Source: Thelephora terrestris (taxonomy: Eukaryota > Basidiomycota > Agaricomycetes > Thelephorales > Thelephoraceae). From it: a stretch of 64,000 nucleotides of DNA. Position numbers and translations under genes: made by a program. The stretch covers positions 2,914,001-2,978,000 of the forward strand of contig WIUZ02000002.1 in assembly GCA_015956445.1 (NCBI GenBank). The letters are read 5' to 3'. How positions within the stretch are numbered: position 1 is the stretch's first letter; each line of letters starts with the position of its first letter. The notes beneath the pieces were generated by a model, which saw only the letters and a list, made by a program, of their open reading frames with translations, searched no databases and had not been told where the DNA came from. Positions 36,706 to 47,533 of the stretch are shown in pieces.

Positions 36706-38012
36706 TCAGGGGGCACTGAGCACTATCTGAACAATCGGATCGTGTTAGAAACGAGAGTGTGTTAGAGGCAGAGAGGGGGGGGGAACCAACCTTCATGAAC
36801 TGTTCGTAATTTATCTGAATCCATCCGTCCCGGTCGGTGTCAACACTGTGCCAAAGATCGGTCTCATCAGCAAGGGTGGTCTGAGAAAACGAAAAGGGCG
36901 GATCAACTCACGCTTGGAAAGCTTCAGTCAAAGTCTTGACCACGACGCAAGCCCTCACGAAGCGATCGAAAGTGATGCCGGGCGGGGGGCCGTATCCCGC
37001 TACCGGCCCAGAAGCTACAGCGGCGAAGATAAGTACCTCCCACCCAGCGGCGCATCGTCTTCCCGAAATCAGACTCACCATATTTCTGCTCGATCATGTT
37101 TAGTAACATCGGGGAGAGCTGATAACCAAAGCTTTTGAGGGCAGCGGACAACTCTTGCCCGTCGATTGAACCGGAGCGATCGCGGTCGAAGTGTTTGAAA
37201 ACGTCTTGCCACTCTTTGATGTATCGCCAAAGTCCTTGGAACTCTACAACGCCCAGATCAGCTTCTGCCAAAGGCCAGTGAACGGTGCAACAAACCATCG
37301 AAACCAATGGTCCCGCTTCGATCGGTGTCCTGTGGATGAGAACATCAGTAAGATACCTGGTTTACGATTACCGCCCACAATGTGCGTGCATATGTGAACG
37401 CAGATTGCTTGGTGCTATTTTTAGAAACAGGCGGGGACTTACGAAAATATTCATGAGCATCTTGACGGTATCGAGATCGAATCCTATCGGGACAGATTTA
37501 TTTTTGCGTCAGCGGATCCGTGCGCGCTCCGCGACGCAAACCGACCCTGGAGGAGGGTGGCAGAACCACATCCAGCAGGATAGGATTCGTCGCATCGAAA
37601 GGGTTGAGAACTTGGTACTCACTCGTCCAGTTTCCTAAACAAAGCAAGTAGACAAAAGAATGAGCATTGCACGTCCGCAGATAAACGGATGACGAATAGA
37701 TCGTCGAGTAACGAGAGGAGGGGAGCAAATAACCATACCGTTAACCAAAGCAGACTGCAGCTCAGTGACAGTGATGGACCCCGACCTATCCGCATCTACC
37801 GCTGAAAACCAATGCCAGAGTTCCGGATCTGCGCCTGGTGGTGCGACTCGCATTGGAGGGGGCTGCATTGGAGGGGGCTGTGGGGCATATCCAGGGTACC
37901 CTGCACCTCCGTGTACCGGCGGTGGCGGACTGGCGTACCCTCCGTACCCTTGGTTGTACGCCGGGGTAGGAGTGTGGGCTTGGGCTTGGCGTTGCGAGTG
38001 TCGATGGTACAT
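36706..38012 (-). CDS. Penta-EF-hand calcium-binding protein (peflin/ALG-2/sorcin type)
   Basis: A Ca2+-binding adaptor with a Pro/Gly/Tyr-rich N-terminus (YNQGYGGYASPPPPVHGG…) and five EF-hands, as in peflin, ALG-2 and yeast Pef1. Such proteins bind membranes and ESCRT or COPII partners when Ca2+ rises. The ATG is at 38012. The EF loops are DADRSGSITVTE, DTDRSGTIGFDE, DRDRSGSIDGQE, a degenerate fourth (GITFDRFVRA), and DTDRDGWIQINY. The C-terminus is QFMKIVLSAP, with the stop at 36706. A 12-nt micro-exon (37634-37623) is needed to give ALVNGNWTRFDLDTVKM; without it the conserved NWT motif and the frame are lost. About eight exons, all in frame. Confidence 0.92.
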
Positions 38013-38943
38013 CGATTATGAAAGGATCGAGATGGGAGACCGAGGAAAAGGGGGGTCCTCGTGTGGGGGGTGGTGGGGATTTGGGGTGGAAGAGGCCGCG
38101 GATGGGAAGTTTAAGAGGTCGAGATAGTCGAGCTTTGGACCGGAGCCTGGACTACTTATGAGATATCCGATTTGGGCGGTCGCTGACACTCGCGCCTCCA
38201 GGCAGTCCTAGTCAGTGCTTATATTGGCTCGCTGACTTGATCGAGGGGCTGCGCATCGTCCACCGCACGCACTGCGCCGCCGCGTGTATCCCCACTCAAC
38301 CTCAACCTGTGCTTTATGGCCTTCCACACACACAGCGAACAGGGACCTTCCACATCGTTCGCATCCTCCAAAACGGCGAGGATGAGCGATAATAGGTTTC
38401 CTCTCAATGTTACTGAGGAACGTGCACCGCGTTATCGATAAGATAACCAGCCATCGCCCACTGGAACGCACAGACGTGGCTGAAAAGCGCCTGATCAGCA
38501 CTCCCTTTTCGACAGGTACCGTTCCAGGCGTCATCCTAAATGCTTTCAATTGCCCTACTTTCCTACCGCGCCACTGTGGCAAAGAACTTTCCAAAGAAAC
38601 AAACAGGGTCTCCGTTGCACGGAAGGCTATGAAAGCCAGTGTTGACTCTTTCGTTCGTATCTTCTTGCTTTCGAGGGCCTTTGAGTCAGGTGGCATCGTT
38701 TCATCGCGTCCGGTTCCAATGTCTTGCAAAGTTGCATCGGTTTCGTCCGAGCTATTATTAGAATACTTGTTGATTGCGTGCTGTACAGATGTGTGATGCG
38801 AAGACAAAGCAAGAGCGATAGTAATACACGCGTCAAAGAAAACCCGAATTTTTCATCTCCAAAGTTCATCGTCCACGACCTCGAGAGCCAGCGACACCAT
38901 GCGTGAGGACCCGCGAGCCTGCAAGGGATAAAAAGGGGACCGC
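38013..38943. other. Intergenic, upstream of the penta-EF-hand gene
   Basis: About 930 bp between the penta-EF-hand start and the kinase stop. A minus-strand frame of up to 199 codons (38807-38208; first ATG at 38696) is open but has no recognisable domain and no splice partner. I regard it as doubtful. Otherwise nothing. Confidence 0.4.
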
Positions 38944-41371
38944 TCAGTCATCGCTATCATCCCACTTTTCCTCCTCTGCGATGACTTCCGACGCGGTCCA
39001 ATCGAAATCGTACTCCTTGAAGGTCTCGTCCGGGAACCAGGCCTGCTGTTCGTCGACCCAATCCCTCACGGCACCCATCGCTCTCCGCAGGATCTGACCG
39101 TTTCGCCTTGCCACCTTGTCCGCCTTTGCCCGTTCGCTGTCCGTCTCGTCGAAGGTGATTTCCTCCGGGGGGTTGTAATAGGAGACGAACTCGATCGCGT
39201 CCCTGACAGGCTTAGGCTCTGTTGAGGACTTCGCCTCAGGGAAATCCCACGTCGCTAAAATAGTGGATGAGAATCGCCGCGACATCAAGGGACGATAGGA
39301 GGGTGATGATGGACTCACGGGTGTACTGGAGATTCGCGACCCTGTTCCAGTCTAAGAGGGCGAAGATGGGGTGTGCGAGGATCTCGCTGAACCCGATGCG
39401 AGTCTTGGGGTTACTGTCGAGCATCTGTACACCAAAGGTTATTTCTACCTCCCACTCGAGATAAGGGAAAGATGCTCACCCTGGTGATCAGGTGCCAGAC
39501 CGGGTGCTCGTCGACGGTCTGCTTGACGACAGGCTCGACATCCATGTGCAGGATCCTCGAAGGGATGGTGCTCTTGAAGTCGAGATCATCCTCTCCTTCC
39601 TGTAAGTGGAACAATCCTGTTCTCCGAGACCAGGTTTCACAGATCGTCACCCCCAGGCTCCATATATCGGCCTCGAAGCTGTAACTCGCGAACTTCCTCA
39701 CTTCGACGTTCACCGCATCGAGGTAGAATCCCTTGACCACCTCCGGAGCAAGGTAGGACATCGTCCCAGGAGCGTCACGGGCTTTCAAGGACGTAGACGG
39801 GAACTCCGCATAGAACGGATCGAGCCAGGCCTGCGCCAAACCATAGTCACCGATGATGACATGTTTCTTGGACGTGATGAAGACGTTTGCCGGTTTGATG
39901 TCGCGGTGCAGGATCCGCATGCGATGGAGTGCCTGGACGCCAAGGATCTGCAAGGTTCCGTGAGCGAGGAAGTGGCGCGAAAAACAATGTAAGCATACCA
40001 TTTCAGCTGCCAGTAAGATCTTGTCCCCAACATTCATGTCCCAGGCAGGATCAGCCCACCGGAGGTCCTCCAAGTTCCATGGATAGATATCCATCGCAAA
40101 ATAGACGTTCTTTGCGTCCTGCCAGCTTTTGAAGAGCTCTGGGAAGAAGTTGGACCCCAAGTCGTTGTACTCCCTTGACTGTTTCAGCACTTTGAGGACC
40201 TCTAGCTCGTTCTTCAAGGTCCTCAATCCCGTCTCCGAGCAGTCGAGTTCGGAGATGAACAGTTTGTGCGAGACCTTGACCGCGACCTGGTTGCGACCCT
40301 CTGCCCAATCGGCAGATATTACCTTACCATACGACCCGGCCCCAAGGAAACTTCGTAGGGTAAGTGTCATGCGCCCGTCTGATGATAAGAGGGTTGTTGA
40401 GGCTTCATCAGATTCGTCTTGGAGTGGTGGGGCGTCTGTTGACGTAGTGCCAGAGAGGGTTTGGAGTTCGGTCCAAGTAAGGACGACGTCGCAGTCCTTC
40501 CATTGGCCCTCCCCTTCTAAAGGTTGACCCCAGGGGTCAGTAGCCTCGTCGAAGCTGGTGTCTCCGGTTTTCTGGAGCCCCGCCTGAGTGATCTCGACCT
40601 GGAAACCCTCTTCATCTGGTATCTGGCCCTCATCGGAGATGTGGACCGAACTAGCGTCGTCTCGTGTGGAGGTAGAGGGGGTGGGAGAAAGTGCGCGCGG
40701 GGAGCTTGGGTGGACGTCATCTATCACAGGTATACAGGTCTCTTTTCCCCCGAGCTCGTTCTTGAGCTCGGGGCGAAGAGAGAGGGGTTCCTCGTATTCT
40801 TCATCAGGAGACGTGGCCCCGGACTCGGACTCGCCGTCCGCGAGTGCACCACTTGACGAAGAACTTGAGGAACCAGACGACCCCGTGGTATATGTCGCGT
40901 CATTGTGCAACACATTCTCGATCCTGTTGACATCACACAACGCGTGGCTGATCAACGATCAATCGACGTCAGCGGGATGCAAATCCGAAACCGAAACACG
41001 AACGGAAAGGAAGGGGAAATGTGCAAGGGAGAATGTGCTCACGTTTCAGATGAGGGAGAGACGTCATGAATGAGTTGATCGGACTGGGTGGCCTCGACCT
41101 TGTCCTTGAACTCTTCTGGTGTAGGGGGGAAGGAGGCCAGGGAGGATGAAGAGATCGATGTGTCGGAGGGTGTCTCATGGTGTTTCGAAGGGTGTCTGGG
41201 TTTACGAAGGGTGGATTTGAGTGGCCCCACAATCTGAGGGAGGGTGGTCAACGATCTGACGAGTGGCAGAGGAGAATGAAGAGGAGAACATACCCATCGC
41301 TTCCACCTTCGGCCGGCGAAAGTAACCAGGATGTTGTTTCTCTTGGTGTGCGCGGATTCGATGGTAGTCAT
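38944..41371 (-). CDS. Serine/threonine protein kinase with DYG activation motif
   Basis: A complete eukaryotic protein kinase domain of a type common in Agaricomycetes; its substrate is unknown. The ATG at 41371 starts an N-terminal region (MTTIESAHTKRNN…) rich in Ser, Thr, Pro and acidic residues. The kinase domain has GAGSYGKV (glycine loop), VAVKVSHK (catalytic Lys), MDIYPWNLEDL (hinge), LHRDIKPANVFIT (catalytic loop), GDYGLA (DYG in place of DFG), APGTMSYLAPEVV and DIWSLGV. After MLDSNPKTRIGFSEILAHPI comes a charged C-terminal tail (DAIEFVSYYNPPEEITFDET…EEKWDDSDD). An intron inside the helix before ALHRMRILHRD removes a stretch that would otherwise be translated. All catalytic residues are present, so it should be active. 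Confidence 0.88.
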
Positions 41372-42161
41372 TTTTACTTAAGAATATAGAGATGCTTGGA
41401 ATAGAAATGGTATGACTGGGTATGTGGGGGAGAGAAACCAAGAAACTCGCGAGGAGTGAGGGTCGTGAGGGGGGAGATGGTAGGGAGAGATAAAGAGCAG
41501 ATGAGAAACGAGACATGTCCAACTTATAGGGGACATGACACGCCACAGACCAAACGGGCCAATGCGCGGACATGGTCTCTTCGCGTTGAATGCCAGGCCG
41601 GGGAATACAGCCATCGTGGCTTGGCCGATCACCTCAATTGTCCATATACGGGGACCAGGCGTCTGCGGAGTTGCCATTGAGATCTGCAAAAGACTTGAAA
41701 GGATCTTTTAGAAGGAGATCTCCTCCTTTGTACACGCAACACAGGCTTTTGCTGCTCCGTTGGGTGCCAGGCGGAAAGGGTGCTGAAAGGTGTTTGCGGG
41801 CAAATCTGGGGAAAGTAGCCACGATTATTTCGATCGGTGTCCACGTTCCAGGTGGTGGTTGCGAGCAAAGGTCCTCAAACCCATAGCCGCCTGTAGCTTA
41901 TCATTTAATGTATGCCCATACATTGAATCCCGGCCACATCTCCGGTCAAGCCCCCCCAGATCAAGTGTGGCTGGTACTTATACATAATCGCATTACGCTT
42001 CACGGTCCGAAAAACCGCGAGTAATCCCAAGGTCTGATTCAGCGAGCGCCACACCGGTTTACCGGGGATGCAACCAGACCTTGGCACTGCGTGCTTCGGT
42101 TTAAGCATCTTGAAATGTGCTGCCAACGACTCCCTCTTTCCTACCACTTCTTCTGGCTGAA
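41372..42161. other. Intergenic, kinase promoter and upstream of the acyl-CoA synthetase relic
   Basis: About 790 bp between two divergently oriented genes. No gene-like frame with support was seen. Confidence 0.45.
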
Positions 42162-44480
42162 ATGGCTGACATTCACCCCTTGAATGACAGTTGGCCAGAG
42201 ATGCTCCCATACGAAAAACAATCTATCATTCTGCCTAGCTCAGGGAAGCCAGATCATTCAGGTACGAACCCCTGAAGATTTCGAGACTATTCAGACTTAT
42301 GGGAAAGCCACAGTTCTCGCAGGCATTTACAAAGAACGGCAAGTCTTTGCCGGCTCTACATAAAACAAAAGGCCGTTAAGCTCAGAAAAAACCGCAGCCG
42401 TATTCCCACAGATCACCTTGGACGACAGACGGACCTTTACACATCTTTCACAGATCTTTGACCGTGGACACAAAGTAGTTGGTCCGAGTGCTCCGTACGT
42501 CGGCCATATGCCAACAACTTCGGCTGACCCATTCAAACTTGCCGGCCACTTCGTGTGGTCAAGCTGGGGCGAAGTAGCAAAACACAGACTCGGCGTCGAC
42601 CTATTCCGTTCTGAGGACGCCGTTCAGACGAACGGCATTGAGACCGTCGCGCGTATGGTCTGGAAACACTCTTGGTCAGTTTGGGTTTCACGTGTCCCTT
42701 TCGATCGTTTCAGCGTCTAAATTACCGTTTCCTCCCTTGCACCATGGCACATTGGCGCCCGGTGATGCGTTGACGCGCTGCTAACACGCCCCTGGTGTCG
42801 TGCCTGCAGAATGGCGGATCCCAGACCTCGCCCTTTCGCTGTATGGAAAAGTTCTCGTCCCTTTGTACGAAACCTTTGGCCCTGATACAAACAGTGCGCC
42901 CGCTACGTTCTCCGGCACGTATTTCCAACCGCGAACTCAAGAGTACATGGTAGGTTGCGAGGTTTTCATTTACACGTGTTCAATCAAAGCCTAAAACCCA
43001 AACAGCATCAATCACTCCGACCTCAGCGTCATCTTCGTGCTCCCACAAAATGTGTTCCACAACGCTCAGCTTGTCCTCGAAACTTTCAACTCTCGAGACT
43101 GCCGTCGCTCTCGGAGAGATTCTCGAGGCCCCACGCAACCTTGCGGATGCTCGGGATAAGGAGCGCGAGATTTGGATTCTTACTCTGAGCGAAGGTGAGC
43201 TTGTTCCGCTCTCTGCTTCTCAGCGTAGATCTGACGGGTTCTCGCTCAGTCGAGAAGGTCGGAGAAAAGTCACATCTACCACCTCAGCTCGTAACGGCGG
43301 ATATGATTGCGACTATCTGCTATACGTCTGTAAGCGTCCAACTGTCTATCGCGCGTCGTGACGCCGAGGATGCTCCAAGAGAACAACGGCTAACCCAAGG
43401 GGTGTCGTCCAATCCCAGGGTGCCCTTGCCGCTGCCACTTACTTCAGCCTTTGCGGTTGGGACCTACCCGCCGACGCAAATCCGGTCATGCTTCCATATC
43501 TACCCCTCGCCCACATCTACGAGGTAAATCAAACTCCCTTTCCGTGCAAGAACTAAAACTCACGCCCGTTTTCATACAGCGAACGATTGAGCTCAACGTC
43601 ACCCCCACCAGCAGCTTGATCGGTTACACCACCGGCTCTCCCCTTCATCTAATCGAAGGCCTCCAGACCCTCAAACCCAACATTCTCGCCTCCGTCCCTC
43701 GAGCCCTCGACCGAATCCACCAAGCGATCGCTGCCAACCTCCTCCACACCCCAGGCCTCAAAGGAGCCTCGTTCCGGCGCGACTTAGCCGTCAAACTGGA
43801 AGAATCAAAGTAAACCGGCGATCACACCCAACCGTTCTGGGATAAGCTGGTGTTCAGCAAGGTCCGGGCGATCATCCGGGGTGGGGTGGGGGGTGGGTCG
43901 ACCTGTTAGGGAATGGGAGCGCGCCCGTTGAACCCGGAGGTCGTGGACTTCTTCGGGTGACCTTGGCCTGTGACCTCGTCCAGGGTATGGCATGGCCTAG
44001 AACTGTGGAACGTGCACGAGGCCATTCCCCGCCCTCAGTCCCTCCTACATCCGGATCTCATGTACCCGAACGAATAGACCCAGAAGCTACGAAGGAGATG
44101 ATCGACGGAGAAGGCTGGATCCACACCGGCGGCATCGGTCCCGTCGATGAAGTCGGGCGATTCAGGATCATCGATCGACATAATGAAGCTCTCTCAAGGC
44201 GAACACATCGCTCTGGAGAGGATAGAAAACGTCTACGCCCGCCTTTCCGGTCGCGCAGCAGATTTGCATCCACGAGGATGGATCCGACGCAGTCGTATTT
44301 GGTAGTTATTGTGGTGTGGAAGAAGGGGGTGAGCGAGAGGTGATTTGAACGTGTGCATGGGAGGCGGTTAGGGATGAGGGGTTCGTAAAAGTTGTTTTGG
44401 ATATGCTTTTGAACTGGTGCGTCCGCTCTTCCATGACCCTGCCTGTGGTGACGCCGGATTTTCACAGGTACGAATGTACC
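42162..44480 (+). pseudogene. Long-chain acyl-CoA synthetase, decayed copy
   Basis: Homologous to fungal long-chain fatty acid-CoA ligases (AMP-binding superfamily) along its whole length. It starts MADIHPLNDSWPEMLPYEKQ, then [114 protein letters not shown] and FRIIDR. Damage is clear. The exon carrying INHSDL is out of frame with the preceding EYM. The phosphate-binding loop, normally YTSGTTGNPKGV, reads YTS/RTTANPRGV across an intron. A TAA follows LEESK near 43813. Frameshifts surround [11 protein letters not shown] near 43930. The conserved HTGD Asp is Gly. The start of a sister gene lies at 63665. An expressed N-terminal fragment cannot be excluded. Confidence 0.88.
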
Positions 44481-45641
44481 TCACAAATGAACTCTTCTCA
44501 GTCGGAAACGACTGTCTGACACCGACGATGAAAGTTCCCTAGGAGGGAAGTACAGAAGAGGCACAGAGCCGAGGTCGACGCCCATTATGCACCGCGGAGA
44601 ACACCTCACATGGGTCGCTTCGTCCAAGTTGTAGCTGCCAACGGTGGAGATTCAGGGGCTCTAGCACGCTCTCAGATATTTAGGAAGGCGTCGGCAGAAT
44701 TTCGAATCTAGAAGAGACCTGCCTCCCCGCGCCACGGTAGATCTGTACGGGCCTCGCTCCGTGTGGTTTCCGAGCGACGTGGAGTGGGCTCGAACTTGGA
44801 TCTAAATAAGCTAGTTCCCTGTCGAATGTTCTGCGCAAAGAAGGGCGATATGGTGCGGTCTCCAACCCTCGAGCTCGAGGCCTCGCGTCCCACGAATTCC
44901 CTTCAAGGATCAGCCGCGCCCACTCCGCGATGCGTGTATGTACCGGGCCCCTCGGTCCTCGCACCGAACGACAGTTCCCCCATTCTTGATCGTGATGGAT
45001 GGAGTAAAAGATTCTCCGCGCAGCGTTCGTTACGCACCGGGTGTGTAACAACTCCGGATAGTTAATGTGGCACTTCAATATTCAATAGCCTGGAACGAGA
45101 AACTGTCAAGGAACCGCCACTCGGCGGGAAGGCGAAGCGTCAGCTCAGGTCCAACGCTGACGCCATCCCGAAGCAGAAGAACGCAAGAGAGGAGAAAAAT
45201 CGGCACCTGAATTAACCGTTCGATACATTGTCGTCCTTGTAAAATACGTTTCAAAAAGAAGAAGCGGTGGCAGTGAAGAAAACAGACGAGGGTGGAAGGG
45301 AATCGTCAAACGGAGAGCGAAAGTACACAAAACATTCGAGGTTGATATATGTCGGATAAAACGGGTACGGAAGGCCGGTATGAAAAACAGAAAGCGAGGA
45401 GGAAAGGGAGATTACGTGGAGCGCGATTTGATAGATTTACGGAAAGATAACGTAGGGGGGTCGTACGAAGAAAAAAGGACCGTCACTTACAGAGCTCGTA
45501 GATCAAGGGGTAAAATGGAGATGGAATAGAAAATATGTAAGCCACTTGGGCACTCTCTGGCGACTTTGTGATAGAATGATCGTGGGGTCACGGCCGTGCA
45601 ACGACCAGAACTTGGCCTTCGAAGGAGGGTAGTGGATAAGA
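44481..45641. other. Intergenic
   Basis: About 1.2 kb. A minus-strand frame of about 132 codons (45078-44680) has no family resemblance. The part near 45,300-45,500 is purine-rich and is probably 3' sequence of the next minus-strand gene. Confidence 0.4.
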
Positions 45642-46683
45642 TCAATTGACCGAATCCAGTTCTGCGGTCTCGTCAGGGCTGGGCGAGGGCAAGGGAACTG
45701 CCGCAGGGGAGAGGGATACCAAGGAAGCCGATGGAGACAGAACGGGCAACTCCAGCGGTGACATGATTCGAGTGAACATGGGCGATGGAGGAGATGGACC
45801 GTAGAAGGCACCGAGGTCCGCATTGTTTTCTGGCGTGATCGACTGCTGAGAGTGACGCTTTCCGAACGGATTATGAGCTTGTGCACGGTTCACAGGCGAA
45901 TCTAAATCCGGTGCGTTTAATGAATGAGTAAACTATGCGACGGGACTGGGGTAATCAAACGACCGGTGAAATGATAGTTATTAATGAGAAAAGGATTGAT
46001 GCTCGATGAGAAGACAAATCCAGGACAAAGAAAGACGAGGCAGGAGCGAGTGAATGAGCGACTTACGTAGAGGAGAGGATGTCGCCCCAGAACTGCCGGT
46101 TCGCCAGTCAAAGGGGTACCAGGTGATGGTGCTTATGTCGTGATCGGAATCGATACGTTCGGCACTGACAAGGTCGTCCGGGGTCAGTGTCTTGACGGAG
46201 CTCGTCGCCCTGTTTGGGCTTGGGGGTTGAGGAGACCAGGCATTTTCACTCCTGCGAGTAGATTGTTGGCGGTCGAAGGGGATCATGGCCCCATTGTTCC
46301 TGCGGCGCAAGATCGGAGACGTAGGACTCGAATAAATGAACGAAGAGGGCCTTAGGATTGATAAGAATTCTTCGAGGGCCTCCGAAGGCAGGCTTGCGCT
46401 GCGAACATCGGTGGGCGTTAAGATCGTTTCGACGGGTAGATCCTTAGTCAGGAACTTACCGAGGGGACATGCGTGCGGCCGCGTGCTCCGGTTGGCCATC
46501 TTTGGTATCTTGGTTATCATCCGCAAACTTGATACGGTCGAGAGCATCGGTGGGGGTGGTAGAGAGGACTCGAAAGGCGGCGCTGTTCGTCCTTGTGGCT
46601 AGCACGGGGGAGAAACTGGCGGCGAGACGGACGGGACGAGGTGCGACGAGTACGAGGTTATCATCGGTAGCATTAAAACTCAT
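45642..46683 (-). CDS. Conserved Ser/Pro-rich protein of unknown function
   Basis: I cannot name a function. The ATG at 46683 starts MSFNATDDNLVLVAPRPVRL and continues TDALDRIKFADDN to MSPR. An intron (46459-46399) joins it to ASLPSEALEEFLSILRPSSF. Then comes a long region dense in SP and TP sites (SSPTSPILRRR, SPQPPSPNRA, TLTPDDL), a WYPFDWRTG patch, and the last exon SPVNRAQAHNPFGKRHSQQS to LPSPSPDETAELDSVN. The intron sequence is itself open in one frame (GKFLTKDLPVETIL…) and would add a shifted N-terminus if retained, but the donor GTAAGT and acceptor TTCGCAG are good. The clustered SP/TP motifs suggest a phosphorylated, largely disordered regulator; that is inference. Confidence 0.7.
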
Positions 46684-47533
46684 GGCGGAGAGAGCGAGGG
46701 ACGAAAGAAGAAAGATATCTACGGGTAACCGGCAACCTCTCGCACGAACAATGGAGGGAGTGGGTTAGGGGTGAGACGCGTCACGTGCCTCTATGCTGGG
46801 AACTTCCGGGACTTGCTGTTTCCGGTTTTGCGGTGCTTTCATTTCAGTTTCATTTTGAGTAAGTTCTTCCTTGATGATTGAGCAACCAAATATGACAAGT
46901 GCGGTATGTTGTAGGAGCCAACGCAGTATTCGAAATGCCGTCAAGAGGCAAAAACAAGCCGAGGGGTGAAGGAAAGTCGGCCAGGGTAAGCACGAAACAA
47001 CGCACAGTCCGACTCCCAGACTCTAGAGCGAGGACCCCAAGTCCTTGTGAATGTAAACTTGTAACTTCTAAGCCGTCAATTCAGGAACACGAGTCCCAGA
47101 CGACAGTCGGGGTCCTGACAAGCCAAATTATCACTCGGAACTTTGGGTGCCGAGATGAGCTTGAAAGCCACTTTGACTCCAACTCACAGCCGTCGTTTGC
47201 TGAGCGATGGGTCGATGACGGTCCCCATACCGGCTGCTCGGAGTTGTGGATGTGCGGAGACATCGCTCCACTTCCACCACCACCGTCCATTCTGGCGGAT
47301 GCTCAGGCAGTGAACTTCAGGCTTCCGGTCTGCCTTTGTAGGTTCAGCTTCGGATGGATCTGAGATCATTACAGATCATTATGTATGTACTTTGATGGCT
47401 TCCGATTCCGATGACGGACCCACGCTCTCCCAGAAATGTCGACTCCAACGTTCGTTACTCAACAGGAAATCTCCACCTATAAAGTCTCCTCGATGTTCAA
47501 CAACCCGCCAGATCTCTTCGTCACCGGGCCTCC
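46684..47533. other. Divergent intergenic region, unknown protein / MFS transporter
   Basis: About 850 bp between two divergent genes. Short frames only. It presumably carries both promoters. Confidence 0.45.

Noticed and set aside
38208-38807. A 199-codon minus-strand frame upstream of the penta-EF-hand gene
   Set aside because: No recognisable domain, first ATG only at 38696, no splice partners, and an Arg/Ser/Cys-rich composition as expected of a chance frame.
44680-45078. A 132-codon minus-strand frame
   Set aside because: Arg/Pro-rich chance-like composition, no motif, no neighbouring exons.
46399-46547. A frameshift in the Ser/Pro-rich gene near 46455
   Set aside because: A normal 61-nt GT-AG intron (46459-46399) explains the change of frame.
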